From Pisaster brevispinus (taxonomy: Eukaryota; Echinodermata; Asteroidea; Forcipulatida; Asteriidae): a stretch of DNA of 64,000 nt. The DNA lies in contig JAMKCF010000004.1 in assembly GCA_023634235.1 (NCBI GenBank), positions 24,560,527 through 24,624,526 on the forward strand, given 5' to 3'. This document shows, piece by piece, positions 34,486-46,240 of the stretch (within the stretch, counting starts at the first letter, position 1; each line of letters starts with the position of its first letter). Made by a program: the position numbers and the translations under genes. Below the pieces are notes generated by a model, which had not been told where the DNA came from, ran no database searches, and saw only the letters and a program-made list of their open reading frames with translations.

Positions 34486-36104
34486 CTTGGGTGCTTTGTC
34501 GATAGACTGTAAACACTTGTATCCAATGTCTGCATGAATGTTCCAAATACAGTTTATTTCCCCGCCACAAATTTGAAAAGTGGAGATGTTTTGCATAAAC
34601 CTTTCATATGCAAAACGAGAGCCACGGCACAAAAAAATCCAGGCTGCGCCAAAAGAAACAAGGAAACGTTGCAACAAAGTTGCCGAAGTCAACAACACTG
34701 CCCGGTCTTCCGTCAAACGAAGCTCACTGCACGCGATTCGACAGCTGAACTTGAGCCCCTTCGTGGCCTTCGCAGATCTAGCTCTTCGTGTTTCCCGACT
34801 CGATAATTAAAACAACAAAGATTCATGTAACTGAAAGCCGTGCTCGATTTCAATAGTTCCTTCTGAACGTGTTCAGTTTCAATGTCAGAATGTTTCCAAT
34901 TCTCATTTCATGTAAACATTGTCCGCAATTACATGACTTGTCGTTCGACTGCACCTACATGTAAACAAGAATCCGGTATCCAAATGGTAAAGGATCGTTC
35001 AGTGTCATGAGATATCACTCGGTGGTTTGAGCCAACTATTTCCCCCCGAAGTTGTTTTTTGGGGGGCGGGAAGATATCGCAAGCACAACTTGTCTTATCC
35101 TTATGGTTGTAAAATGCAAGTAACTATTTGCATACTTGTTAAATCAAGTCGAGCATTACTTGTAAATTCCATGGAGGTATCTACCTCCATGGTAAATTCA
35201 GAGTAACGACAGCGCGGTGCTTAAGACTTGTCGCTCAGTGTCTGGGCTGATGATATATGCCGCCTGTGAATATGACAACTGCAGGTGTGCTTTCGTAGAG
35301 TCAAGATTGTGGGGTGGTTTGCTTCTGACTTTGAGTTAAAGCGGGACTTTGTCGCCCACCCATTGTTTAGACAACCAGATTATGTTGACTTTATTTTGTT
35401 TAAAATCGAGTCAGGAATATTTTAGTGAGTAAAGTTGTGGGTGACTTTACACAGAAAGCCAGGTTTAGGCAAGTTTTAATACCTTGATAATGTTAAATGT
35501 TTTTGTCAGGAGTTGTGTTATGCCACAATAAGCAGAGATGTAGGCCATTTTGTGATAACAACTTACTGTTACCTTCTTCTTCGTCTTTACCTGTTGCTTA
35601 TTTATATATTTTGTTCCTCCTTGCTTTGGGAGAATCCTGACGTATATAACTTTAATTGCGTCATGTGACTTCCCCTTTAACTCCAACCCATGCTCAACGC
35701 CGCACACCTAGGGGTCCAATAATCGTACATGTTTCAACTTGACGCAACATGGCGACCCAGTTGCTAGGTATTTTGACCCCGTGTAGTCATTGTGGGGGTA
35801 TTTTGCGAGAGTTAGCCCAGTCCCCGAATTTTGTTTTAAAGATGTTCGTCAACTTGTGATTAATTCAAATAGATCGCTAAGACTGTTTTAACAGCTTATA
35901 CAATTTCACATTTATTATTGTATTTTTAATCTTAAAGGTCACTATTTGATGGACATGTGGCACCCGAAAGAGGGGGGTGGCATGGACGTCAATTTGGAGG
36001 GGGTAACGTTCCATCCGTACCTCCATCCTCACGCCACTGTATTCACCCACCTTTCAACTCCCGGTAAGTAAAAAAACAAGTGGTGGTTATTTTTGACGGA
36101 GTTA
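34486..36104. other. Upstream of the CLCA exon
   Basis: Probable promoter side of the CLCA gene, but no TATA, CCAAT or CpG cluster stands out. The hairpin at 35,169 is the only structure noted. Confidence 0.4.
35169..35192. repeat. 24-bp hairpin, ccatggaggta/tacctccatgg
   Basis: Two 11-bp arms surround a 2-bp spacer. No promoter or gene is recognisable beside it. Confidence 0.85.
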
Positions 36105-36592
36105 TTCGGGATCGGTTGAGCTGACAAAATAGTCGCAGGGACAGTGTTCATGTTTTGTGTGATCAACCATTTACATGAAATAACAAACCTGTGAAAATTT
36201 GGGCTTAATCCGTTGTGTGAGTCAGGAGAAAATAGTGAAAAACCACGCACAATTTTCAGCATGTAAACACATTGACCCTAATTTTGACAGTCGAAATCAG
36301 CCGTTGTGGTTAATTCTTTTTTAGGTTTTCAGGGTTCATTTTTCTTGACTTCATTTCAGAGGGAAATAGTTTGAAGAAATGGTTCTAGTGTGAACTTTGT
36401 AATCAGTAAGCTTTCTGACTAAAGTTAAACAATGGTGTTGTTATGAAGAGAGGTTTGCGGTAACACCATGTGAAAATCTCTTTTGAGTTACCGCCAACCT
36501 CTCTTAGTTATACTTCCACCATGCACTAGTTTCAAATCCTACGTAATGATGCTGTTTGTCCCAGTGACCAATCCTGTATAACACCTTTAATT
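36105..36592 (+). mobile_element. MITE, aggtattatacagg family, interrupted by a small palindromic element
   Basis: The MITE starts at gggatcggttgagctg and ends at ccaatcctgtataacacc. Near its 3' end it is broken by the gcggtaacaccatg element (about 36,447-36,540). Confidence 0.75.
36447..36540. repeat. Small palindromic element (gcggtaacaccatg), arrangement A
   Basis: The 17-bp arms agagaggtttgcggtaa (36,447-36,463) and ttaccgccaacctctct (36,488-36,504) are inverted with one mismatch around a 24-bp centre. They are followed by ttagttatacttccacc and gtttcaaatcc. Confidence 0.7.
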
Positions 36593-37105
36593 AAAAACAT
36601 TAAAAACCGTAGGACCTTTTAGTAAAAAAACAATGGTTCTCACGCTTTATGAAAAACAATTGTCACCTGTCTCAATTGACATTAAAAAAAGTTCCAGGTA
36701 TCTAACACAAAGCTTTGTTATCGAAGGCCCCCTAAGAATTGTCCTGATTCCCCGACGAAAAAAAAGGCCTCAGAGGGCACATGTGCTTAACATGACCTTC
36801 GACCCCTGAATCCATTTTTCATTCTTTTTAACTGGTGCAGTGGGAGGAGATCGTATATTATTTTCTCATGGCAACTTGAAATATGGCGTCCATGATGAAA
36901 ATCGGTTTGTGTCTCACAATCCAAAATATCTGGACACGGAAGTTTTTTCGGGTTTTTTTCGGGGTTTTTATGGAAATAAAAACCCCAGTAGGTCTGAGTT
37001 AACGAAATTACAGACATCATTTATTTGGGTTCGCTTTCCGGAAGAGACAATTAAACAGTAGTTGCCTCCTGGGTGTAGCTCACTATTTTCTGTTTTAATG
37101 TGTCA

Positions 37106-37455
37106 AACAGGATTGGTAGAGCTGAGAAAATAGTTGAAGACAGTGTTCATGTTTTGTGTGATCAACCATTTACACATGAAATAACAAACCCGTAAAAATT
37201 TGGGCTTAACCCGTTGTGTGAGTCGGGAGAAAATAGTGAAAAACCAATTTTAGTTGTTAAAACCGAAACCAGCTGTTGTTGTTGTTGTTGTTGTTTGTTG
37301 TTGGGTTTTTTAAATTATGATTTTCAGATAAAGTTTTCTCGAATTTGACTTCATTTCAGAGGGAAATACTTCACACAACTCTAGAAACTGCATAATCAGT
37401 AAACTTTCAGACTGACATTAAACAATGTTTAGTTATCCTTACAAATCCTCAATAG
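37106..37455 (+). mobile_element. MITE, aggtattatacagg family, copy at 37.1 kb
   Basis: It begins caggattggtagagctgag and keeps gtgtgatcaaccatttac and ttcatttcagagggaaata. The end is diverged, and an internal gtt microsatellite (37,272-37,305) is specific to this copy. Confidence 0.75.
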
Positions 37456-39148
37456 TACTTTTAAGCTCCTCTATGAAATTTGGCCCAGCCTGTGTGATAC
37501 AATAATAGTCAGCAGTCATGAACTCACGTGGGTTTAAAAGTTTCTTTTAAAAAAACTATTGCAAAGCAGATCATCCATCTCTTTTCATAAAAAAATATCT
37601 TTGAAATCTTGTGAAGGCAAATTCATTTAGATACACTGAAAGATAAACACAGGTAGACTTTTAAGGGTTGATTTGATTCCATTTGCATCTTAGAGTGAGA
37701 TTTCAAGACTCTGTTCGTCGTTAAATTTACTGACGGGTTTTTTTTCCCCGGGAGCTAGTGCTGACGATCTTTTTCCTACCTTCAGTTCATCCTTAATTTC
37801 CAGCTAATCGTGACGTAACGAAACCATGAAATTCTCTCACGTAGATTTCTAAAATTAGCAACCTCAAAAAGGGCGTCGCACGATTTATTTTTTGGCGCAG
37901 TTAATTACGGCATTCGCAGAAAAAGGGTCAAGCGGAGACCGTCACACCGGAACCACTCCGAACCGCTCGTGACAGTGACGTCACAGTTCTCCCAACTTAA
38001 TCCTATCCATGTAGCTCGAACTTTACCCATCCGCGGCAGTAAAATAAAAAGCAAGACCTAGTTCTCTACGAACGAATCTACACAGCTAGTAGATATACAC
38101 ATGGTGTTACCCAAACCGAATAAACATTATTCCCATCCACTTATGCTTTTTCTACGATAAAGCAAGTATCTAATAATCGTTCAGGATTTTTAATTTTTCA
38201 AATGGTGGGGTTGGGCCGTTGTTAACGGCTGTTTGTTGTTGCCACTGATGATATCGTTGATGGTTGTCTTGACATTATGTGTGTTGTCGTCGTCGTCATG
38301 GCATTATGTCGTCGTCATCGTCGACATTCTTGCCGCATTTGGTGCTCAATATGGGGCATGTGTCTTCATCGTGTCCTTGGAATCTCTGGAATTCTGTGAG
38401 GATTTTAAGGGGTGCTTCTGCTGCATGTACAAGAGGAGAATTGTGTGAATACGGGAACATTGGAGGGGGATACCCTCTGCCCATATCGGGCGTGGTCTGG
38501 CTGTTGTTGGTGGTGGTAGACTGGTTGTTAGGATCTTTTGGCTTTAGCCTTAGGATCTATGTGAAGGTTTTTTTTCTCTTTTCTTTTTTTCTTCTTTTTT
38601 TTCCCTGGAGGAAATTATTTATTCAAACGTCAAACAACTCCTCACTTTAGGTACACAAATACAGAAAAGCCATGGCAACAGAACAAAACATATAGTTAGC
38701 TGATATAACACTGCAAAATATAGAGTTATTACTTTGACACAATAGTTTAAAGGAGTCCCATTTTTGTGTGGAATTTCACAGTAGAATCATTTGTAATAGA
38801 GATGTATTTTTTCCAAAGTATAATTAGCGTTTTAAATCCATTTTCATTAGTGCAAGGGATGATCTGTTGTCATTCATCTTCACCTTCCTATGTGCAGTAT
38901 TGTTGGGCGCTGGTTCTTTCAGTGATACCGTACGTAATCTTTAGAACCGACAAACGGAACCAAAATGAGGCACGTCATCATTAAGATCGCAAATGGCACG
39001 CCCTCATTGAACAGAATGGGGTGTAATATGGGCTTTAAAAGGGGTGAAGAAAATTGTTCCACCCCTCCCCTCTCACCACCTCCGACCATGGACCACACCC
39101 CTTAGCATTCACGCTCAGATATAATTTCAATTTCGTCATGATATATAG

Positions 39149-39163
39149 ATAGATAGATAAAAT
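39149..39163 (+). repeat. Short (GATA)n tract
   Basis: Three to four units in tatagatagatagata; no other structure noted. Confidence 0.8.
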
Positions 39164-39429
39164 GGTTTACACAAAAAAAACTGTCCTCGCAGCACAAAGG
39201 CGGAATTGCAACAATTTTACATTTAAAAACATTACAAATGTACATTAAATAAGGGGAGGAATAAGACACCATTAATTGAACAAAATAATTAAAATATTTA
39301 ACACAAGAAAAACTAACGAAAGGTCAATACAAACCCGAGAAGCAATTAAATATGTAGATAATTGTGTAAACTTGTATTACAAACATGGAGTGACATGGCT
39401 GGTGTTAGAACTTGTATCAGAGCTATTAC

Positions 39430-40250
39430 TGCTTTAAAGCTGGGTTTTGTGGTTCCATAAATTGGCCATATACATAATCGGACTATTTTGGTGCCGTTTG
39501 GTTCTGCAAATTGGTGATGAGATTTCATCTGAGCTTCTCAAGTTCTTATGGTGAATATCTTTTCTACGTGGCGGAACCCAAGTGCAGAAACGCTCAGAAG
39601 AGAGCAGGGACTTGAAGAAGCTCAAGCACAGCTGCTCCCCTTCGTACCTCAAGGGTTTCAAGGTTAAGAATTGCAAGTACTTCTTCATAGGTAGTGTAAT
39701 CTCTGCCCATGATAATTGTACACGCTCTCTTTTGGAGGTTTCTACGGCTGTATTTTGAGCCGCGGTTATTCCTGGATACCAAACAGGTGCAGCATATTCA
39801 GTAAGTGGTCTCACAAAAGCCAGTAGAGACAGTCATAAGGTCTTCACGCGGTAGGTTGAAGTGTCTCGGTGTTTTGAGCATGAAGAGTCTCCCATTAGCC
39901 TTCTGCAGTAGTTCTGCAACTTGGGCTCCCCATTTCAGGTCTGTCAGCATTGATATGGAGTCCTATAAGATGTTTGCTACAGTCACGGTGTTCAATGGAA
40001 TATCACAGAGCTTGAGAGGTGTATTAAGAATTGGTTGCCTCAGAAATGACACATGCGTTGTTGAGCATTTGTCATAATTCAGTCTCATGTTGTTCAGTTC
40101 AGCCCACTCCTCATATTGGTCAAGCTGGATTTGCATGTTGTAGGGTGCTTTACAAACATTGGTCTCGACTAGAGTGAGATCATCAACGTACTTAAATGTA
40201 GTAAGTGGAGTGTTCGTTATCAAACACGTTCCCAGCTGGAGTGCACATAT
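39430..40250 (-). mobile_element. Non-LTR retrotransposon remnant, 3' half of reverse transcriptase
   Basis: On the minus strand the fragments join into an RT C-terminal region: FKYVDDLTLVE (the YxDD catalytic box), LNYDKC, then WGAQVAELLQKANGRLFMLK, then PLTEYAAPVWYPG, RACTIIMGRDYTTYEE and NLETLEVRRG, ending with SFFKSLLSSERF and PPRRKDIHHKNLR. Stops and at least two frameshifts (around 39,780 and 39,960) break it, so it is not active. The order and motifs are typical of CR1/Jockey-like elements. The 5' part, including the endonuclease, is missing. Confidence 0.85.
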
Positions 40251-40259
40251 TAATACAGA

Positions 40260-43200
40260 AACGTAAAAGGGTCCGACATTGGGAGGGGGGGGGGAGAAAT
40301 TCGTAACTATGAATTAACGTAAGGTGGCATGAATTGTGCCAATTAAGTCGACGTATACAACTCATATTTATGAGATATCTAATATCTTTCAGCACATAAT
40401 ATGTCATAATTGTGACTACTTGTGCAAAGTATAGTTATGTTTTCCCGTAAGTTAGAATGATGACTTTCTTTCTCTTTTTTCTTCTTCTATTTTCTTTTTC
40501 TTCTCAATGTCCCCTTAAAACTTCCGTATAGGCCTACACATCAAGTAAGTCATTGCTCGGTAGCGAGATTGATCAACCATCGGATCGTGCTATCGGAATC
40601 TATTCTGACATCACCATCCGGACAAAAGTCAGTCACCGCGCGGCCTTCTTTATACGTTGTCAAAGATTCAAATTCCACTTACAATAACGGATGAAATTTG
40701 ACGAGCTCACGTTTTCCTGCAGTTGTTTATGTGATGCTATAAATAGCGATGAGCTTAAAATTGGTTCAAAGGTTCAAGACCTCAGAATGATACGTAGAAC
40801 AGTGCTAACAACACTTTATTGTAGTAGTTCCATACGTGTACAATCGTAAAACAAATCTCTGTTGGAAGGGGGTGCTTTCAGAAGAGCCGTTTATTTGTGT
40901 TGCTCTCGACGTTTCGAGTAGCTCGTTCTAGTAGTCTTCAGGGAATTTGTAGTAAGGAAGAGGTTTGCGGTGACATCTTTCGTGTGGTTCTCTAAAACCA
41001 TAACTCAACTCTTTCGGGTATATAATGCAACTTTAAGAGGGAGCCACTGAGCACATAACTGCTGTTTTTCCCGACTGCTGGGGCACCGCCGCCCTAGTTT
41101 CCAACTTCACAATTTGTTCAACCCAATGCAGACCAAAATCAGTAAACAAAACCTTCAAATCTATTCATTTCTGTTGACTTTATTCCCCAAATTACCTGCA
41201 CGGTGTGATATTAAAATAAGGATTACCAGTAAATGTAGGCCAAATGAAAAGCGTGTATCACAAAAAGTATTAAAAACATCGTTGAAAGTTTTATATACAT
41301 TAAAAATAACCAGTTTTTAATAGAATTTTTAAGATGTGGATATATTTTATCTGTCTTTATATAATTTATATTAATTAACTTGATGGGATATTAGAGGATT
41401 TGTATGTAGACTCTCTTTGACTCTAAATACACCTGTCCCCCATTTTGTTTTCAACGACGCACGTAATGCTGAAAAATACAAAAATTATAAAAAGGTATAA
41501 AATGTAAAACAAAACGGACTAATACTAGAAACCTTTCAAAAATTGATTTCAAATAAGACTAAATCTGCCCCAAAATTATCTCAAACCTATAACCGAAGTC
41601 AGCTATTACACAATACTCATCAACATAACGAATCATCCAAACTATTTAGTTAAACAAATCATTATCATGATCACAATAACAATAATAATAAATGGACTGA
41701 AACAAAGTAAGTAGTTTAAACGGAGGGTTGGTAATTACTTTAATTGGTAATTACTAAAACAAATCCTTACCCTAAAAAGTTACTTGATAAAGATCACTGG
41801 AGAGCTGTTGGTATTACAAAACATCGTCAGAAACGACCCCTTTGATGTATAAATGTAGTTTTAGAGAAAAAGGTAATTTTTCTTCCCAGAATTTGAATCT
41901 GAGAAAGGCTTCAGCCATGAAGCCTTTCTCTGGCATCTCAAAGCACACGATTCTATGCAACAGGGTATTTTGTCTTTCATTATTTTGTTGATACTTCGAT
42001 GACCAGTTGAGACCAGTTGAAATACACCAAGTGAGGTAATAGGATACTGGTCTTTGACAATTACAAAAGGAGACCCTGTCTTTAAAGTAACCATTTAATC
42101 TTAAGTAGATTACTAACTTCATAGTCAAATGGTGAGCATTTACACATGGTACTAAAACAACAGGAGACATGTTTTACCCTCAAAACTGAATGCCTTTAAA
42201 AAATAATCAACATTTATATGAGTTAAGTACGCGTATTTATCAACCCTGTGGAATGATTTGGAGCTTGGCAAGGTTGGTTGAACATTTAAAAAAACAAAAC
42301 AATATGTTGTCCTTGTCTTAATTTTTTTCATATGTTAAAATAAGGTTGTGAAGCTTTGATTTGTACAGTTTTTGGATTATGCATTTGTTACACTTAAATT
42401 CAGACTTTGTGCTAAAAATTGGTGCATAAAACTGGCAATATTCAAAGTTTATACCTAACTTACATGGTGTAAACATAACTCCTTTTTGCAATTACTTCTG
42501 CCTGAAATGCTTTTAGTTTTTGAGAAGCAGTTTTGATCTTTGAGTCCGGTCTGAAAACGGTGAAAACCGTCACGAGGGTTTTTCCTATTTGCTCGTGACT
42601 CCGGTGACCGATTGAGATGAAACTTTCACAGGTTTGTTATTTTACGTAAATGTTAAGTCATACAAAATTCAGATACTGCACTGCAAAAAATTGGGTGTTA
42701 AATTGATTCTCTTTGTATCAGTGTGTGTTAACACCGACACTCTGTAAATTTCACCAGTGATGGAGTAATTGAGATAACTAACACCGTGTCGATGGTTGTC
42801 TATAGACACTAAGAGAACAATTGAACACCCAGTTTCGCGGTGTGGTCTTTGAAAATTACCAATTATGTCCAGTGCCTTCAGCAGGCATAATATTTTTGGC
42901 CCTTGAGCAAAAAAAAGTAGGACAACTTTATCGAGTACAAGGGCTGGTCTACATGCACACATTGTGTAGGCTTTAATAGAGGTTTCAGGCTATTCAAACA
43001 CAAATTTGTCGTTTTTTTCGGGGGGGTCGGAAATCAGATTAACTATAAAGGAAAAATATCAGGCCTGCTTAAGTATTTACAATTGCAATTAGTTTAGTTT
43101 GCTCCACTTATGTCCAGTGCCTTCAGCAGGCATTATATGTTTGACTTTTGACAAACAAAAGGTAGGACAGTTTTATTGAGTTTAGGCCTAAGGGTTGTCC

Positions 43201-43430
43201 TACATGGTGTAGGCTTTAATGGAATTTTCAGGCTATTTAATTAAAAACTTGCTGAGTTTTTCGTGAGGGGGTGGGTCGAAAATCAAATTAAATTTAAGAA
43301 GGAAGAGTTATCACACCTGCTTAAGTATTAACAACTGCAAGGTAAGTTTACTTCAGAAAACTCTCTGTGGTAAACCAAATTTGCAACAGTAACTGTAAAT
43401 ACAGCATCGTTTACAATTTTTGTTCTCACT
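40260..43430. other. Intergenic DNA without recognised genes
   Basis: It contains the minus-strand gaaacgtc motif (40.9 kb), an AT-rich stretch (41.1-41.8 kb), a diverged hairpin repeat (41.9 kb), one MITE (42.7 kb), and two copies of a tatgtccagtgccttcagca block (42,866 and 43,109; 243 bp apart), which suggest a small local duplication. Confidence 0.5.
42679..42842. mobile_element. MITE with cactgcaaaaa termini, second copy
   Basis: The left cactgcaaaaaattgggtgt and right aacacccagtttcgcggtg ends are inverted. It is the same family as 2,780-2,954. Confidence 0.7.
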
Positions 43431-43439
43431 AATCAGTGA

Positions 43440-43700
43440 ATGGCATTGCCCCCGTTTATCTCCAAAGTTTAGTTCAGGAGTACAGAACAGTATAGAAATC
43501 TGCAATCTTTACATTAATCCCTTCTGATTCCCCCCAGTTATCAAAACCAAGTCGTTTGGTTCCCGGTCTTTCCAATATGCAACAGCTCAGTTATGGAACA
43601 GTCTTCCAGAGGTTGTAAAACGGACTGAAACATCAAAACAATTCAAAACCCGGGTGAAAAAATTTCTGTTTGCTCTGTTGTTGATTTCCCCGTTACAGCG
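43440..43700 (+). mobile_element. LINE 3' fragment (RT C-terminal tail)
   Basis: A shifted plus frame reads SFGSRSFQYATAQLWNSLPE followed by TSKQFKTRVKKFLF. This is the RSF..A.AQLWNSLP...FK..LK.FLF ending common to CR1/L2-type ORF2 proteins. The upstream part, with PVYLQSLVQEY, is also recognisable but is interrupted by stops. It is a short, dead copy. Confidence 0.7.
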
Positions 43701-44934
43701 CATAGGGACCTCACGGTGACACAAGAATGATTTCATTATTATTTTTGTCTTACATTAGTAAGTTGTCTGAAAAGTAGAGAATTGGATGTTTAGTATGGAT
43801 GTGACAACCCACAAAGTTACAATACAAAATGTATTTACTTGACCCTGGCAAAAAATAAGAGGAAACGAGTACAAAGCAGTTCGTCTCCATATTTCATAAA
43901 ACTTGACTAATTAGGGGACAACTTGATTTCATAAAAAAAGCCTGAAGTTTCATCTAATTTTACCGACTTATTTACCACATTTTTATTTCATTTTCAAAGT
44001 AAGGTAAAACACCCATTCACACACTGTGTACAACAACAACAAAAGAAATAGTTACAATCCACAAAATAAAGCTTTGAGAAAAATACTTTGTTAAACAGAC
44101 TTCGGTTGCAGTCTCCTGAATGATATTATAATTGATGCTGAATTCATCATTTATTTCCAATGTAGAACTTTAAGTGCAGCCATTGGAGCACCAAGGTGGG
44201 GTAAGAACTAGGAATCAACTACACCCATCAAGAAATCAAAAGAAATCTGCAAATGTAAATTGATACAAAAAACAAAATACAAAACTGGTCCTCTCAACCC
44301 TGATAGATAAACCACTCAAAGTATTTACACTATTATTAGAGGGAGGGTATACCTTTAATAAATACTCCAAAAATGAATGATCATAAAAACTTACTTTGTG
44401 AGAAGCACTGCAGCTGTTGATAATGTCTAACATTGTATGAAACGATTCCCTTCAAATGAATGTGGTTTTAGAGAGAGGGATTCAAAAACATTTCAATCTG
44501 CAGATTCCAGTTACGGATTGTTCTTCCTGCGTGGACATTACCACTCCAGATTTGCTACCACCTTTTGAAACGAAACTTTCACAGGTTAGTTGTATTGCAT
44601 ATGTCTCCGTTTACATAGGATTAAACCAATCGAGCGGTTCCAAAAACCAAAGGTATACTTTGCCTTAAGTCCTTTTTACAATTGTAACCCATTACCAATA
44701 TAAAAATATATTTTTACAAAAATTCCTAAAAAACAGCTGAATGGAATAATACGAGTGGCCTATAAAAGAAAAGTCCAGACAAGTTATGGCCAATGTTCTA
44801 AATTGCTATACTTTTGGCACACAAATTTTAAGATAAATATTCGTTGATTCAAATCCAAACCAATTTGATCACAGAACTCTCGACAATGATTTGTGCTGAA
44901 AATAAAACCTTGTTTACTGGAGTCTGTAAACCAG

Positions 44935-45310
44935 TTGTCTGGTCTCGACGGAGCGATCTAGTGTGTCGGACTCAAGTTCTGGTGTTGTCAGAGTGTGGGT
45001 TCGAGTCCTGGTCATGGCAGTTAACTATTATAGTTTGGTCCTTTAGATTGTACGTAAAGCTATAGGCTCTGTGTGCTGTGTAATGAAGAACCCATTACAC
45101 ATATTGCTAAGAGAAGGGTTTTTTTCCCAGTGTTTCTTGAAGTGGCAGCTCAAATCACCACATCACCTTGTAAACCATTACAAGATGCTATATCAAAGGG
45201 TCTCTCAACCTTTGAAGTCCCAAATCCTTCTATATCCAATTGCTAAAATGAAGGATTCAGAAAGACTGGCGCCATTCGACCAACACAACAAGTGCTTATC
45301 ACAGTGTTAG
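44935..45310 (+). mobile_element. tRNA-derived SINE
   Basis: It has cggagcgatctagtgtgtcg (A-box region), ggactcaagttctggtg and gggttcgagtcctgg (B box), followed by the family body with agagaagggtt, cagtgtttcttgaagtggca and a diverged tail. Confidence 0.75.
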
Positions 45311-46084
45311 GGATTCCAATCTTATCCAAGTCTGAACAATTTGGTGTGGAGTGACATAGGAGTAGAGGATATGGGAAGATTGAGGTCACATGCTAACAAA
45401 AAATGCCCAGTCTGTTAAATCAAACATTGCTCTGCATACCTGTTGTAAAACAACACGCATATAGAAGCATGTAGAAAAAAGCTCTGAAATACGTTTATCA
45501 ACGTATTTGTCCTCACTGTGTGGAAATGGAAATGCACTCTGTATGTTCCTGTTCGATGTATAAATCTTTGTAAAAGTAATGCATAATTTTTAGTATGTTA
45601 TCAGAAAGAGACAAATTTATGTTCTTAATAACCTCCAAGGAAAACGGCTATGTGTATTGCTTAGCCAAGTATGTTTGTATGTCTGCTAAGTTAAGGAGAA
45701 TCAATGTTTTAAATAATTAGTTTAGCATTGATGCTTTTTGCTTCTTTGCTAACTCCTCCGTCATGATGTCAACCGTTATGTGTGTTATTTTAAATATTGT
45801 TGTAACCCTTCCCCAAAGTAATGCCATATGTTCCTTTTGGAATAAAACAAGAAATCAAATTAAATCAACTAATAGTATTATTATAAGTATTAATGAACCC
45901 TTTTCCCTTTTATAGAGCATTAATAACACTCTTTCTCACTACCTCAAAAAATAACACATTTTAAAGACAACACCAAATTGAAAAAAACTAACAAACAAAA
46001 ACATTCATTTAAGGCATACCTTTTCAAAAGGACGAGAAAACGAATATAACAACAAAATTATTACAATCCTAGACCAGACGATCA

Positions 46085-46240
46085 TCAAAGCTCGTCTCGT
46101 TTGGCGATGACCTCTTTCCAAAACGTCTGATGACTTTCCACTTGATGCTGAGCCTCTTTCACCAGCCGGATGAATTCCCCCTTGTCGAAGGAGTAGTCGC
46201 AGAATTTGGCATGGTACGTGCCAAGGCTCGGGTGTAGTAT
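46085..46240 (-). CDS. EOGT: EOGT terminal coding exon 15 (residues 518-568) with RDEL
   Basis: The exon encodes [20 protein letters not shown] and ends [10 protein letters not shown] followed by TGA. RDEL is a plausible KDEL-receptor ligand and corresponds to the HDEL end of vertebrate EOGT, which supports an ER-lumen location. No clear AATAAA was noticed on the minus strand close downstream. Confidence 0.94.
   Translation of the reverse strand: MLHPSLGTYHAKFCDYSFDKGEFIRLVKEAQHQVESHQTFWKEVIAKRDEL

Noticed and set aside
35750..35860. Short plus frame MATQLLGILTPCSHC with a good Kozak context
   Set aside because: Only 36 codons with no following exon or donor at a sensible place.
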